From positions 36,268,501 through 36,332,500 of the forward strand of contig JAZHRO010000026.1 in assembly GCA_037157565.1 (NCBI GenBank): a stretch of 64,000 nt of DNA, read 5' to 3'. Source of the stretch: Thalassia testudinum. Lineage: Eukaryota; Streptophyta; Magnoliopsida; Alismatales; Hydrocharitaceae. This document shows positions 10,096 through 21,994 of the stretch, in pieces. The notes under the pieces were generated by a model that was given only the letters and a program-made list of their open reading frames with translations, did no database searches and was not told the DNA's origin. The position numbers and the translations under genes were made by a program. Each line of letters begins with the position of its first letter. The stretch's first letter is position 1.

Positions 10096-10870
10096 ATAAG
10101 AATGATGGATGCAACATCAAGATGTCTATAATTCCTGTAAGCAACTCCATTCTGCTGAGAGGTATGAGCACAAGTGATTTAATGCACAATCCCATTATTA
10201 CGGAAAAACTGCAACAAGCGAGAAGTACGAAACTCCAAAGCATTGTCAAATCAAAACATTTTAACAGTGATCGAAAATTGCATCTTTATTTCCATAACAA
10301 AACTTTCAATAATAGTTCCAACATTAAATTTATTTTTATTAAGAATAATCAAGTAACACGGGAAAAATCATTAATAAGAATAAGAAAATAGTTGTCCAAG
10401 GTGGTCAGGAACCCAACTTGGATCCCACACATCCATATGAACTAAATCAAATAGAGCAGGCGACCCAATATGAGCAGAAACAGGAAAACTGGCACGGTGA
10501 TGTTTGCCAAGCTAGCAAGTGTCGCAGGTGATGGTGGTGCTGGCAGGTATATGAGGTAGTACTTGTCTAAGTCTCTCCACAAGAAGGTAGCCAAGGTAAA
10601 GATGGTATTGGATAGGAGATCCAGAGGCCAAAGCAGTCTTCCCCTAACACACAGAAGCAACAATAGCAATTGGAGAGCTACTCAGACAGTACACCCCTCC
10701 TTCCTCACATCCTCCACCAATCGTCCTCAACGTGAACCGATCCTGCAAGACACAAGAGCACACATCAAAAATTGCTCTATAATTAAGTTCCCTGGTAATA
10801 CGGCTAACAGAAAGCAAACTGAGTGGAAAATTGGGAACAAATAAAACATTCAGCAACTCAAGCTAAAAGA
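10096..10870 (-). pseudogene. RE-5 integrase N-terminal half and GAG-pre-integrase
   Basis: Minus strand. Contains CAHTSQQNGV and HLDVASIILI near 10100-10200 just before RE-6, a degenerate DFSRVTWLF, zinc-finger-region remnants near 10500, and NFPLSLLSVSRITRELNYRA near 10750-10840 joining to protease. Frames change repeatedly. Confidence 0.72.
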
Positions 10871-11100
10871 AGGGGACACCTCTCCCTTTCTGGCAACCAG
10901 TGATAGTCGACCATTTGCCTCCTATACTGTCCTGCTTGGAGGGACAAACCTCAAGTCTAAGAAGGCATCTGAAGTACCACACAAGTGCCTAGAAGCTCCG
11001 GAATCCACTAACCAGTCTCCTATACTAAGTGTAGATAGTAAATAGGCATCTACTATACCTGACGAGGAGGCAACTACAGTTGTCTCTAAAGGGATAAGCT
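10870..11100 (-). pseudogene. RE-5 protease
   Basis: Minus-strand GDWLVDSGASRHLCGTSDA near 10970-11025 is the intact-looking aspartic protease motif, followed by degenerate flap-region codons. Confidence 0.75.
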
Positions 11101-12035
11101 GAGATAACTGAGTAAACTTCTAAAGCAACTCCTCAAACTCCGCCCTGGTCACTGTATCAATGGTAGCAGTGATAGTCTTTGTCACCTGATGAGCAGTAAT
11201 AGGCTTCTCGTGCTTCTCTCAGCACAGCCTCACCATGGCTCAGTCGACCACAATAAGTCCATGGAGGCTTGCAGCCTCCCGAACCTCGTCCACGACCACA
11301 ACGACGAGTGGAAGGAGCTCCTCTCCAGGGACCATGAGAGGTAGCCAGTGCAGTAGTCTGACCAGTAGTCTCAAGAGAAGTAGTGGTCACAGTAATCCAA
11401 CTGAGTCTACTATACATCTCCTTTAGTGTAGGAAGATCAATCATGGTTAGAATCTGATCCCGTGTTGTAGCATATTCTGGCCCCAAGCCAGATAGGAACA
11501 ACGAAACTGCAAGCACGCTCTTGAAGGCACGCCAAGAAGAGCATGTGCAACCAGATCTATAAGAGTTATGTCTCTCCAATAATCCTTTGACCTGAGAGTA
11601 ATAATGGGCCAGTGTCTTCCCCTCCTGACATAAATGGAAGAGCTCATGGTAAATCTGGAAAACCCGAGCTGAATTCTTCTCATGAGAATGTCACATTGAG
11701 AGAATCCCGCATCCGTTTAGTAGTCAGATAGTACATAATCTCATCTTCAATTTTAGGTATCACGGAGTTCATCATCCAGGCGTAGACCATTACATTATCT
11801 CAATCCTACGAGGCATTGGCTCCTACTTTCTCGGAGGGTTCAGGCTAACTCAAAATATGCTCCTTCCCATGACCCTTAACGGTCATCAAGAACATCCGAG
11901 ACCACTATGGATAATTAGTCTTGTCCAACTTAATCATCAGGCCGAAGAATGGACTTTTGTAGCCACCGGTGTCCATAGAAGTGTTCAAAGTGACCTCAGA
12001 CGAACTAGAACTGATAGAAGAACTGGAGGATGCCA
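11101..12035 (-). pseudogene. RE-5 gag (capsid and zinc knuckle)
   Basis: Minus strand. A Ser-rich start (ASSSSSISSSSSEVTLNTS) near 12030 leads into GGYKSPFFGLMIKLDKTNYP and KGHGKEHIL, the usual Copia gag N-terminus. VSLFLSGLGPEYATTRDQIL near 11450-11510 is capsid. A CxxC-type knuckle, TYCGRLSHGEAVLREARE, lies near 11200-11250; the last Cys is lost. Several stops. Confidence 0.8.
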
Positions 12036-12558
12036 TATCGTAATCCCCTGTCACCTGTTAGATGAAAGCAAAGCCCTTTGAAGCAATAATCAGAATAGAA
12101 ATCACCAAAACATTATCTAAAATTCATTTTTTAGATCATAATCATAACTTAAACGTCGTAGTAACCCTCTTATGGATTTGATCTAGCGAGGATGGGTCAC
12201 ATCTCCCTGTTGAGACCCTACACGAGGGTTATACGAAGGAAGGGTGCACGCAGGCACCCCTCCCAGTCAGCAGCAAGGAGATAGCGATGCAACCCCTACA
12301 ACAGCAACAACAACAGCAATTACGCGGCGCTACAGCAGTCAGAGGGGATTGCCGCAGTGCTGAAGGCACCGTAGCACCACCGACAACAATGTAGCCAACC
12401 GATCAGCCACCACTGCCCCCTCTTCTCTTTGCCTGGTAGCTGGCGGTGATGATGAGCGGTGGTGGTGGCTGAAGGCTTTACCATAGAGGCTAGGATTAGG
12501 GTGGATAAGTTGGAGGCTTATTTTGGTGGGGTATCTAGGGCAACGATCTAGGACCGCT

Positions 12559-12570
12559 ACTCTGATACCA
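12559..12570 (-). other. RE-5 primer-binding site
   Basis: TGGTATCAGAGT on the minus strand, initiator-Met type, two bases from the LTR. Confidence 0.85.
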
Positions 12571-12572
12571 AG

Positions 12573-12732
12573 TGGAAAGAAATAAAAGGCCTTATTTATT
12601 ATAAGAGCCCTATCTTTCTTTATATAGAGAGAGGAAATGAGCAAATAGCAATACAACCCCAACAATAGACAAAAGGTGTACAATAAACCCTTACAAATAA
12701 ATGTAAAAGAAAATAACACATCCAGGTCTACA
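12573..12732 (-). repeat. RE-5 5' LTR
   Basis: 160 bp, pair of 5757-5916. A TATA-like TATATAAAG lies near 12617-12625 on the minus strand. Confidence 0.88.
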
Positions 12733-12793
12733 TCTTTATATAAGATGGACTAGGGTTTTTCTTTTGAAATAAGACTCTCTTTTCCATCTAACA

Positions 12794-15538
12794 AGTCCTA
12801 TCTAGAACCAAGACTACTTAGGACGAAATGGACATGATCAATCATGCTTTTGCCATGCAAGCAAAGAAAGGTAACATCATTCCTACATCTAATGATGAAT
12901 GGATAATTGATAGTGGGGCAACTGAGCATATGACAAGGAACCCCAAGTTGTTGCATCGATATAAACTTGGTTCTAAAAAAGGATCAAGTTGCCATTGTTG
13001 ATGGGTTGAATGTAACTATAGCTAGTAAAGGGACTATTTCTTTTCTTAATCAGTTCTCTTTGACATATGTAATTCTTGTGCCTAATTTTCCTCTCAATTT
13101 ATGATTTGTGCATTAGATACTGCATAATTAAATTATCATCTGAAATTTTATAAGGATCGTCGTGTCTTGCAGGATTTGGAGATGGAGAGGAAGATTGGGA
13201 TTAGTATGGTATATAACAGGCTCTACAAGTTATTAGCTAAGATCACATCTCTCTTGTTACTGTTCTTGCAGCTCATAGGAAGAACGAAGGAGGAATATGG
13301 AGTCATGCTTTAGCACAGTAGAATTGGTCACATCAATTTCTTTAGTTTGCAAAAATTATGTCCTGCTCTTTTCCTTGGAATAAATGTGCACTCTTTAGAG
13401 TGTGAAACTTGTCAGGTCGCAAAACAATGTCGCACTACCTTTTCAAAGTCAATTAATAAAAGTACTACTTTCTATTTTATTCACTTTGATGTCTAGGGCC
13501 AACCAATATTAAATCTTCGGGTGGTTTTTAATATTTTGTTACCTTTGTGCGTGACCGGGCACACTATAGTTTTATCCATTTGTTAAGAAAATGATTTCAA
13601 GTACAAAAGATTATACAAGTCTTTACGATATTGATTGAGAATCGGTTTGGTAGTCACTGAAAAGTGTAAAGATCAGATAATGCCAAAGAACACTTGGAGA
13701 AGCCCTTGTAGAAATACTTTCAAATTGAGAGAATTCGACATGAAACACCTTGTAGATACACTCCTCAATAGAATGGATTTGCCCACAAAAGAATAGACAT
13801 CTCCTTAACACTACTTAAGCCTTGTTGTTTCAAAGGAATGTACCCAAATGTTATTGGGGTGAAGCGGTGCTGACAAGTGCCTTCTTGATTAATTGGAAAC
13901 CATCAAGTGTTTTGGATGGTAAGACACCCATGTTTGTGATATTCCCTGATAGGGATCCTTTTTCTTTACCTCCTTAAAGTTTTCGGTTGCTTGCGTTTCA
14001 TCCACAATCTTGCACTGAGTTGTGGGAAGTTGGATCCAAAGTTAAATTCTTGGGCTACTCTTCAACACAGAAAGGGTGTAAATGCTTCGACCCTACTATA
14101 GGGAGGCATTGCGTAGCTAAGGATGTTATGTTCTTGGAGGATAAACCATACTTTACCAAGTCTCCTCTTCAAGGGGAGGCTGTGAGTGAAGAGGACCTTG
14201 GTATACATATTTCAGACAGAGGTGATAAAGATATGCAAAAATGGAAAAACAATGGTATTGTGATAGATGTTTGAGATAGTGACAATGGACAAGGAGAGTG
14301 TTCTGGTACCACATATGCTAGTACAACAACAACCATAGATGGCAATACAACTACAAGACATGGAGAAGGAATATTTGGAAAAGTGTATCAGTTGAGAAAA
14401 AAAATACACAAGTCACTACCAATACCAACCCTGTCCCCATCCCTTCTTCCTTTTCACCTCTAGATCCAACATTAAGTATGACTGACTACTCTACTCCTAT
14501 TTTTGCAACAAATGAAGTTGAAGTTGGAGTTGCAAGAGTAGGTGGTGAATGAAATGATGTTCCTTCAGCTGAAACTCTAGGTGATACCATTGCCTAGAGG
14601 TGTCAAACGAGAGAAATCAGGCAACCCTAGAGATATGCAGTTAGATATACTATCAAAATTATGTGGGACTAGCTTGACTCAGCCCTTACACAAATGTTCT
14701 CTCTCATCCCTTATCGAATCAGTTAGTCCTTAAAATGTGGGTGAAGCCCAACTTGATCCTCAGTGGGTAGACGCAATGCACGAAGAAATGAGGGCATTAA
14801 TCAAGAATGGAACGTAGGAAGTGGTAAACATACCAAAAGACACCCACATAGTGGGCTCCAAATGGGTATACATCACCCAGTACAAGCCAAATAAGTAGGT
14901 GGGTAGGTATAAGGTTTGCCTTGTGGCAAAGAGGTTTACCCATAAGTACTTGATCAATTACTAGGAGACTTGAACTTGGTTCGAGTACTCCTCTCATTAG
15001 CAATCCAATGTTCATGGCCCTTATGCCAATTAGATGTCAAAAATGACTTCCCGAATGGGGATCTCAAAAAGAGTCTACATGCATATGCCACGGGAGTATG
15101 AACAACAAGGGAAGTATTGTAAACTTATAAAATCACTTTATAGGCTGAAGTAGTCCCTAGAGCTTGGTTTGAGAGGTTAACTATCACTATGAAAAATCAA
15201 GGCTAAAAGTAATGGAACAATAATCACCCTCTGTTTATTAAGCATTGAAGAAACCAAGTTGCTTTACTCCTGATATATGTGAATGATATGATCATCACAG
15301 GTGATGCCTAAGGAGAGATTTACAATATCAAGTGGAGACTGGTGAAACAATTTAAGATCAAGGACCTTGAAAAGTTAAAATATTTTTTAGGCATTGACAT
15401 TACAAGATCCAAGGATAGTCTTTTATTATGGAAGAGGAAGCATGTCTTAGACCTATTAAAGGAGACTAGAAAATTTGGATGCAAACCCTCTACTACCCCC
15501 ATTGAGGCCAATCATTGCCTAAGCAAGAAAAGTAGAAG
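12794..15538 (+). pseudogene. RE-3 protease, integrase and RT, part 1
   Basis: Plus strand. Protease reads DEWIIDSGATEHMTRNPKLL near 12895-12955. Integrase zinc region reads HINFFSLQKLCP near 13328 and CETCQVAKQCRTTFSKS near 13405. FLGYSSTQKGCKCFDPTIG near 14047 is the integrase C-terminus. RT reads GSKWVYITQYKPNK near 14856 and CQLDVKNDF near 15020. YVND (for YVDD) is near 15275, then LEKLKYFLGIDITRSKDSLL near 15365 and GCKPSTTPIEANH near 15478. Many stops. It continues at 21995 beyond RE-7. Confidence 0.8.
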
Positions 15539-15686
15539 TTAGAAAAAATGAACTAAGTTGGTTTATTATGTAGCCCTACCTCTCAATATATAGAGAGGTG
15601 GGAAAAATACATGACAACCCCATAAGAAAATAACAAAATAACAAAAAGGACAATAATAGAGAGCTTAAGATCGAAGGGGTTCAACA
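15537..15686 (-). repeat. RE-7 3' LTR and polypurine tract
   Basis: 150 bp, ends TTCAACA in plus orientation and aligns with 21859-21994 (CCCTACCTCTCAA, GAGGTGGGAAAAATA, CATAAGAAAATA). Polypurine tract TTTGAAGGGAAG on the minus strand at 15687-15698. Confidence 0.82.
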
Positions 15687-15779
15687 CTTCCCTTCAAACT
15701 GGAGCATAGATGTCAATCATTCTTAGCTTGAAATAACAGATATCAAATGAAAATCATGGCAATGGCTTGGTGAAGATGT

Positions 15780-17220
15780 TTGCTATTTGGCCATTTGAAA
15801 TGCCTGAAGTAGTATCGACAACTCCTTGCTAAATCAAGTCATGTGTGTAGTGGCAATCAATCTCTACATGCTTGGTCGTCTCATGGAACATGGGGTTGTT
15901 GGTTATGTAGGTGACCGCTCTATTATCACATCTCATCTCCATAGGTGTGTCAATAGATATGTGCAAATCTACAAGGAGCAATTCACCCACATCATCTCTG
16001 TAGTAGTGTTGGCCATGGCTCTGCACTCAGACTCTACGCTAAATCTAGAGTCAATTGCCTACTTACTCTTCCATGTCATTAGATTTCCTACCACATAGGT
16101 ACAAAAACCTATAGACGACTTTCTCTCAACCAAGCACCCTACAAAATTTACATCTAAATAGCCTGCCACACTCATGGAGGTCCCTCTACTAAATAGAATC
16201 CAACGTCCTAGTGCCTTCTTGAAGTACCTCAACACCATCATTGCAACATCCTAATGTTGCCTTGCCAGTTTGTCCATAAATTGACTTAGTTTTCCAACAG
16301 CTAGGAAAATATCTGGTCAAGTGATGGCTAAGTATAAAAGCTTGCCGACCAACTATCTATACTGCCCACTGTCTACCGCCTCCACCTTCTCATCATATAA
16401 GCGAACCTTGGGGTCCATAAAAATATTTACTGGTTTAGGCCCCAACATGCCAGTCTCCTACAGAACATCAAGTGTATACTTTCTCTGGGATAGAATTATG
16501 CCCTTCTTGCTCTGTGCAACCTCAATTCCAAGAAAGTATCTCAACAGCCCAAGGTCCTTCATAACGAACTTGCCTGCAAGATGTTTCTTGACCTTAGCTA
16601 TGCCCGCCACATCATCTGTTGTAATGATTAAATCATCATGTTGAGTTGTATGGGGTCTTTTTTTGTTTTATTTTATATTGAAGGGGTGTGTCTGTAATTT
16701 CTATTGAGTGCCTCTCTATAAAAGCACCGAGGTCTCTCTAAATTGATTGATTACATTTCAACCTTTTCACATCCACATAAACAAGGAGCACCACTACTTT
16801 CCCTATCTTTCTGAGAAACAAAGTGATCAGGCAAAGATCTCTAAAAACCAACTATTTAGGAGAGTTTCTGGAACCAAGCTTGTTTTAGACCATATATCAC
16901 CTTCCGCAATCTGCAGACACACTCTCCCTACGTCTCCTAGCCAGGAGACTACTGCATGTAAACTTCATCATAGAGATCTCCATGAAGGAATGCATTCCTC
17001 ACATCTAACTAATGAAGTTGCCAATCACGCTAAACTGCCATAGAGATCAACATGTGCACCGTGCATAGACATGTAACTAGACATGAGGTATCAAAGAAGT
17101 CCATGCCATATGTCTGTGTAAACCTCTTTGCCACAAGTTGGGCCTTATGCCTAGCAGCTGACCCATCTAAATTATATTTAATGGTAAACACTCATCTACA
17201 ACTGACAACTGCTACCCAAT
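15780..17220 (-). pseudogene. RE-7 RT and RNase H, interrupted by a solo LTR
   Basis: Minus strand. RT reads NLDGSAARHKAQLVAKRFTQ-type sequence near 17130-17180 and LDVRNAFLHGDLYDEVYMQ near 16955-17015. LLVYVD is cut by the insertion at 16639-16769, followed by DDLIITTDDVAGI. RNase H reads AGYLDVNFVGCLVERKSSIG near 16110-16175, PMEMRCDNRAVTYITNNP near 15890-15945 and FHETTKHVEIDCHYTHDLI near 15830-15885. Stops are present. Confidence 0.8.
16639..16769 (+). mobile_element. 131-bp solo Copia-type LTR in the RE-7 catalytic motif
   Basis: TGTTGAGTTG...TTTTCA flanked by CATCA (16634-16638) and CATCC (16770-16774), a 4/5 target duplication. The uninterrupted equivalent in RE-5 reads straight across as the YVDD codons. 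CTCTCTATAAAAGCACC near 16711-16727 is the LTR promoter. Its opening TGTTGAGTTGTAT matches the RE-14 LTR. Confidence 0.78.
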
Positions 17221-18572
17221 TGATACATACACATTTAGCACATTTAATATGTTAATTTTATGATTAGTTCCTAAGATAACATAGTACATCTAGATTATAA
17301 ATATTGCATCTTAATCATCCTAAACACATTAGGATCATGCGTGCATTCATACATAATTTGTATATATTATAATAGTTTCAATGTATACAGGAATAAATAT
17401 GGATGGAGGCATGAGCGAAGGAATTCATGTTTTGTATGAGTTAAAGTGCAAATAGGGACCTAGGCTAGAAAACTACGAGGGCATCATCCATAATATTTCC
17501 CCATTGCCTAAGTTTCTACCATCAACCTAAGCTACCCCTTCATCCTAATTAAAATCCAAGATGGCCTAGGTACCCTTGCAAAATCACATGTGGGGACCAC
17601 CTATTTATTCTCTCTCTTAATTCCATGCTCCCATATAACTTGCAACTTCTTTCCCATGCAATTAGCTCCAACCCCCTCCCCTACATGATCACCTCCCGCC
17701 AATTCCTCCTCCAAAAATTTCCCTTCCAGCCATGCAAAGTCACAACCCCCCTCCCCGGCCCATGCCCATCCACACGTTTACGCCTTCCCATGTAAAAACC
17801 TCTCCCTATGTTCCCCTACATCCTCTTGTTTATATCCCTTTCCACCATTGAATCCAAACACTTTTTCTTGGCCCCCCTCATGAGATCCATTCCCCTCCCC
17901 ATCCCTTCTCCCTTCCAACTCTCTACATCTCCATATCATCTCCTCCTCTATCTTCATCTTCCCGAACCACTCCATATCTTCTCTAGCTCCACGATCTCTC
18001 CTCCCCTATTCTATTTTCTCCTCCCATAGCCAGTCCTTTTCCGACGACTCCAACGTTTCTCCAGGCTCTCTCAACTTCTCTCCAGTGCACCTCCTCTCCA
18101 ATGCCTCTCTCCTTTAACATCAAGCTTCCAATGGCCTAGTGAGACCAAGCTCGAGAATGACAACCTCGACTCCGCGCTCACCCTCCAAGCACCTACTAAG
18201 AGAAGCCCTACATCATCTCCTCTCTCTCTCCCTCTCTCACGCCCCCCTCTCTATCTTTTTTTTTTTCTGTTTACTTTATGATCTCATTTTCATAGTTGTA
18301 ATAAATGTTATTGTTCAATGAAAAGATGGTTTCATTTTGATAACTTCAACTATCTATTTTCATGCACGTAAATATCATTCAAAAGTATGAGAAATTGCAA
18401 AAGAGAAAAATTACAAAAGAAAATAAAGAAAACCAAAATAATAGCCTAAATGAGCGACTTACCTCCTTGGATGACCCAAACTTACCAAGGTTCGGATTTA
18501 TAAATTTAAAAGTATGACGTGTGATTTCAACTATAACGGTAACATTTCATCTAAATACGATTTGATGCATCA
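17221..18572. mobile_element. RE-8: 1.35-kb solo-LTR-like insertion in RE-7
   Basis: TGATACATACACATT...GATGCATCA, flanked by CCAAT and CCCAT (4/5 match). RE-7 coding reads ELTALPDG on one side and resumes at VFTIKYNLDGS on the other. The opening and the TTATAAATATTGCAT block resemble RE-6, so both are probably LTRs of related Gypsy-like elements. The interior is pyrimidine-rich (17640-18250) with no coding domain. Confidence 0.65.
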
Positions 18573-20390
18573 CCCATCTGGTAGTGCAGTAAGCTCCCAA
18601 GTACCATGCGAACGAAGTGCAGCCATCTCATCCTCAATAGCCTAATGCCACTATGGATCAAGCATGACTTGCTGATAGGTAGAAGGAATCTATGTGGCAA
18701 ACAATGCATGGAGAACTTCTGAAAATTAGTGTGCAGACACTTTGTAGAGAAGGCTCCTAAAACAAGGTATCAAGCATAACTGCGGGGCACCTTCTGAACA
18801 ACAATCGGAAGGTCAAGATCAATGGGCGCTGCATCCTGCAACTGCTCTGAGGCACTAGCATCCACAACTGGTTCTACATCATCACAATTAAGCCACATAT
18901 CAATAGGCTGTAAATCACTTGTACTCACTTGTACTAGGGAAGATGGTGGTGCCGAAGAAGAAAAGAGGTGTTGCCTATAGGTAACCAGGAGCTTGTAAGT
19001 GATAAGAGGATCACGAAACTTTCCAAGCTTACTAGGAGGAGACAAAGGGTCTGTAATTGGGATAGCTTCTAAGGAAATAGGTGGCATAGGCATGGGCACC
19101 TCAGTGGCCTCAAGAGAAAGACTACGCCCCATCGTAGAGAAAAAGGGAATAAACTCATGAAAGGTGGCATTAGCGCTCACATAATTTCTGCCAAAAATGG
19201 GATCATAACACTGATACCCCTTCTAAGTCCTAGAATACCCCAAGAAAACACACCTAATTGCCCTTAAAGCTAGCTTATCTCGACCAGAAGAAGTAAGATG
19301 CACAAAACCAACATGCTCAAAGACACAAGGAAGCACATGAAAGATCTCATTATTTGGATGCAATATTTGAAAAGGTATCTGCTTATGGATAACAAAACTT
19401 GGCATCCTATTAATCAGGTAGTACGCAGTTAAAACATCTCCCCAGTAAAATGAACGCTGGTGAATCAAAAGAGTGCCTGTTATATCATCAAGAAAATGTC
19501 TACGTTTCCTCTCACCCACCCCATTTTGCTAAGAGGTATGAACACAAGTGGTTTGATACACAATCCCATGAGATTTATAGAAAGTAAATAATTTTCTGGT
19601 ACAGAATTCATGGACATTATTAGATCTCACAATTTTATTAAACCAGAAAACTGGGTCTTTATTTCCAAGATAAAATGGTCAAGAATAGTGCCAACATCTA
19701 ACTTATTTTTCAAGAGAAACACCTAAGATAAATGAGAAAAATCATCCACAAGGACAAGATAATAACGATGACCCACCCGATCAGAAATATAGCTAGGGCC
19801 CCACACATCAATGTGAATTAGCAGAAATAACTCTGTAGACCTAAGAGTACAGTTGGCAGGCTAGGAGGCACGGTGGTGCTTGTCTAGCTAACAAGCATCA
19901 TAGATAATCACAATAGTTGGAGAAATGTGGGGAATAACACGCCTAAACTTGTCTAGTGGAAGATGGCCAAGGCGGAGGTGCCACTGGAATGGACTCCCAG
20001 CAACAAAAGAGACCCCCCCATGAAAAGCAACAATAAAAGGAGACTGAATCAGGCAATAGACACTCCCCTCTTCACAACTGTTACTAATCGCCCTCCCCGT
20101 TAGTTTGTCCTGGAAAAATACAAGTCTGGGCTTCAAATATGGCATGACAATTCAATTCCTTGGTAATTTTACAAACAGCAAGCTAATAGGAAAATTAGGC
20201 ATAAGAAGAACATTTGCCAGTCTCATATTGGGGGTGGCTAACACCTCCCCCTGTCCAGCAATCTTGGAGTGTCATCCATCTACCACCTGCACCATCTCCC
20301 CTAGAGGAATGAGGCTAATATAGTGGAAACACCTCCAATCTTCGCTCAAATGTCTCAAAGCACCAGAGTCAACAAGCCAATCTGTGTCCA
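18573..20390 (-). pseudogene. RE-7 protease, integrase and linker
   Basis: Minus strand. Protease reads WLVDSGALRHLS near 20350-20385. GAG-pre-integrase is near 19950-20150. Integrase reads THVHTS-type target loop, GERKRRHFLDDITGTLLIHQ then RSFYWGDVLTAYYLINRMPS near 19400-19519, and IRCVFLGYSRT then KGYQCYDP near 19200-19250. A linker rich in Pro/Ser ends in DLDLPIVVQKVPRSYA near 18780. An alternating pattern of long open stretches and stops. Confidence 0.8.
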
Positions 20391-21270
20391 GACATGTATC
20401 ACATAAGGCATCTACGTAGATAGAGAGAGCCAACTCTATACCTAAGGATAAGGCAAAAGCTGCAGTCTCTAAAGTGGGAGTTGCCTCCTATGACAACTAA
20501 GTAGGGTGCTAGAGAAGTTCATCATAATTAGCCTTAGGCACAGATACCATATTAGTAGGCTGCTCCGCCATAATGACAACCTGATTGGCTATAGGAGGGT
20601 GACCATGCTTGGTTCAACAATTGCTCTCTACATGTCCTATCTTCCTATAGTATGTGCACATTAGTTGTCCTCTCCTAATAGGTCCATGCCCCCAGCCTTT
20701 GCCTCGTGTACTAGGAGCACCTCAACCATGACCCAGAGTTGGAACAAGGGCAGATGTCTAACTAGCAATCTCAATAGTAAGAGTGACAGAAATCCTACCC
20801 ATCCTACTATATGCTTCCTCCAGGGTAAGAAGCTCATATAGGGTCAATAGCTGTGAATGAGTTGCTACATAATCTGGCCCAAGGCCAGCCAAAAACTAAA
20901 GAACTGCAGCTTCATTGAGATATGCTCTCTGAGTAGCGTATGTGCACACTGGTCTACATGCATGGAACTTCTCCAAAAGACCCATCAAGGTCAAATAGTA
21001 CTGAGATAGGGTGCAACCCTCCATGGCATTGTCCTTCCAAGAGGTGTTCTTCCCAGTATTGTCTTGTAGTTCTAGTTGAAACAATGCATGCTCCTCATCG
21101 TGACCTTCTACTGTTATTAGAAAGGTTTGTGACCATGGAGCATAGTTGATCTCATCCAAATTCATCATGGGATCAAAAAAGGAACTTTTGTACCCTCCTA
21201 TCTCTAGAACTTGCTCTGATGTCACTTCAGAAGAATTGCCAAGACTCCATGTTGCTTCAACCAAACCACC
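20391..21270 (-). pseudogene. RE-7 gag
   Basis: Minus strand. GGYKSSFFDPMMNLDEINYA and WSQTFLITVEGHDEEHALF near 21065-21200 are the Copia gag N-terminus. A zinc knuckle near 20600-20660 reads CTYYRKIGHVESNC, with its second Cys replaced by Tyr. Stops between blocks. Confidence 0.78.
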
Positions 21271-21847
21271 ACCAAATTTTGCTCACGAAAGGGAAAAATC
21301 AGATCGTCATGAAACGTCGAGTTGCGCTATTAGAGAAGAAGCAACCCAACACAGCGCTACAAGATGACACACAACACCACGAGGCATTGCACGGGCAAGG
21401 GTAGCACTACGCACATGACTAAGTGACGCGTGGGCGACGCAACCTCACGCAAAAGATGCTCACTGCAGTGCCCAGAAGCAGTACTGGGCTGCTATCTGGC
21501 GGCGCAGTGAGGCCCAGTGGTCTGCAGGTCTGTGCGGCGTTGCAAGGGAGCCCTACGCAGGCTGGTGCGATGTTGCACAAGCACCGCCATCGGCAGCGTT
21601 GGCAGCAAAGGGGTGCCCGGAGACCAACACATGCTCGAGTAGTGCTCCATAGGCCTCCTCGCAGGCGGCGTTAGCTACTTCGGCAAGGGTTGCGCAGGCC
21701 TGCTGGGAGGCTTCCCACAGAGATCATCCTACCGACCAACCCCGAGTGGCCAACAGTGAAGGGAGGCGCCTCTGCAAGAATCCTAAGGCTCGGGTTCTTT
21801 TGGTGGAGAAAAGAGGGTTATTTACGGACATCAATCTAGGATCGTTA

Positions 21848-21858
21848 CTATGATACCA
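21848..21858 (-). other. RE-7 primer-binding site
   Basis: TGGTATCATAG on the minus strand, an initiator-Met-type PBS with one change, adjoining the LTR. Confidence 0.8.
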
Positions 21859-21994
21859 AGTTAAAAAAAATGAATCTAGTTAATTTATTTGGCACCCTAC
21901 CTCTCAAGAGGTGGGAAAAATATATAACCCATAAGAAAATAGCACAATAACGAAAACAACAATAATTGAGAACATAAGCCAAAGGGGCTCAACA
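21859..21994 (-). repeat. RE-7 5' LTR
   Basis: 136 bp, pair of 15537-15686, slightly shorter through small deletions. Ends GCTCAACA in plus orientation. Confidence 0.8.

Larger units (their letters stand above)
5757..12732 (-). mobile_element. RE-5: gag-bearing Copia element in the RE-4 3' LTR
   Basis: Minus-strand element with 160-bp LTRs at both ends, PBS, gag with zinc knuckle, protease, integrase (interrupted by solo LTR RE-6), RT and RNase H. Without RE-6 it is about 5.1 kb, the usual size. TCTTTA at 5750-5755 and at 12733-12738 is the target duplication, with one extra base on the left. It is dead from stops and frameshifts. Confidence 0.88.
3919..12793 (+). mobile_element. RE-4: internally deleted Copia element inserted in RE-3
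   Basis: 5' LTR 3919-4060, mutated PBS, short gag-like start with repeats, protease, then an abrupt jump to RT and RNase H, polypurine tract, and a 3' LTR split by RE-5. Integrase and the first half of RT are absent. Flanks AAGAC (3914-3918) and AAGTC (12793-12797, overlapping the last LTR base) are a possible 4/5 target duplication. Related to RE-1 by the shared repeat-bearing spacer and LTR blocks. Confidence 0.8.
5656..12793 (+). repeat. RE-4 3' LTR, split by RE-5
   Basis: The left part, 5656-5755, follows polypurine tract TTAAGGGGGAG (5645-5655). The right part, 12739-12793, continues with TATAAGATGGACTAGGGTTT and ends CATCTAACA. Joined, the parts line up with the 5' LTR (ATAATTTGCCC...TTCTATAAAAGAG...TTGACA). 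This proves that RE-5 landed inside this LTR. Confidence 0.8.
15537..21994 (-). mobile_element. RE-7: gag-bearing Copia element in RE-3 RT
   Basis: Minus-strand element with LTRs, PBS, gag, protease, integrase, RT and RNase H. It carries a small solo LTR in RT (16639-16769) and RE-8 (17221-18572). Without these it is about 5.0 kb. It splits RE-3 coding between CLSKK and LDDSHKHSYQK. No clean target duplication is visible, and the LTR terminus (AGTTA or TTA) is uncertain by about two bases. Confidence 0.85.
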
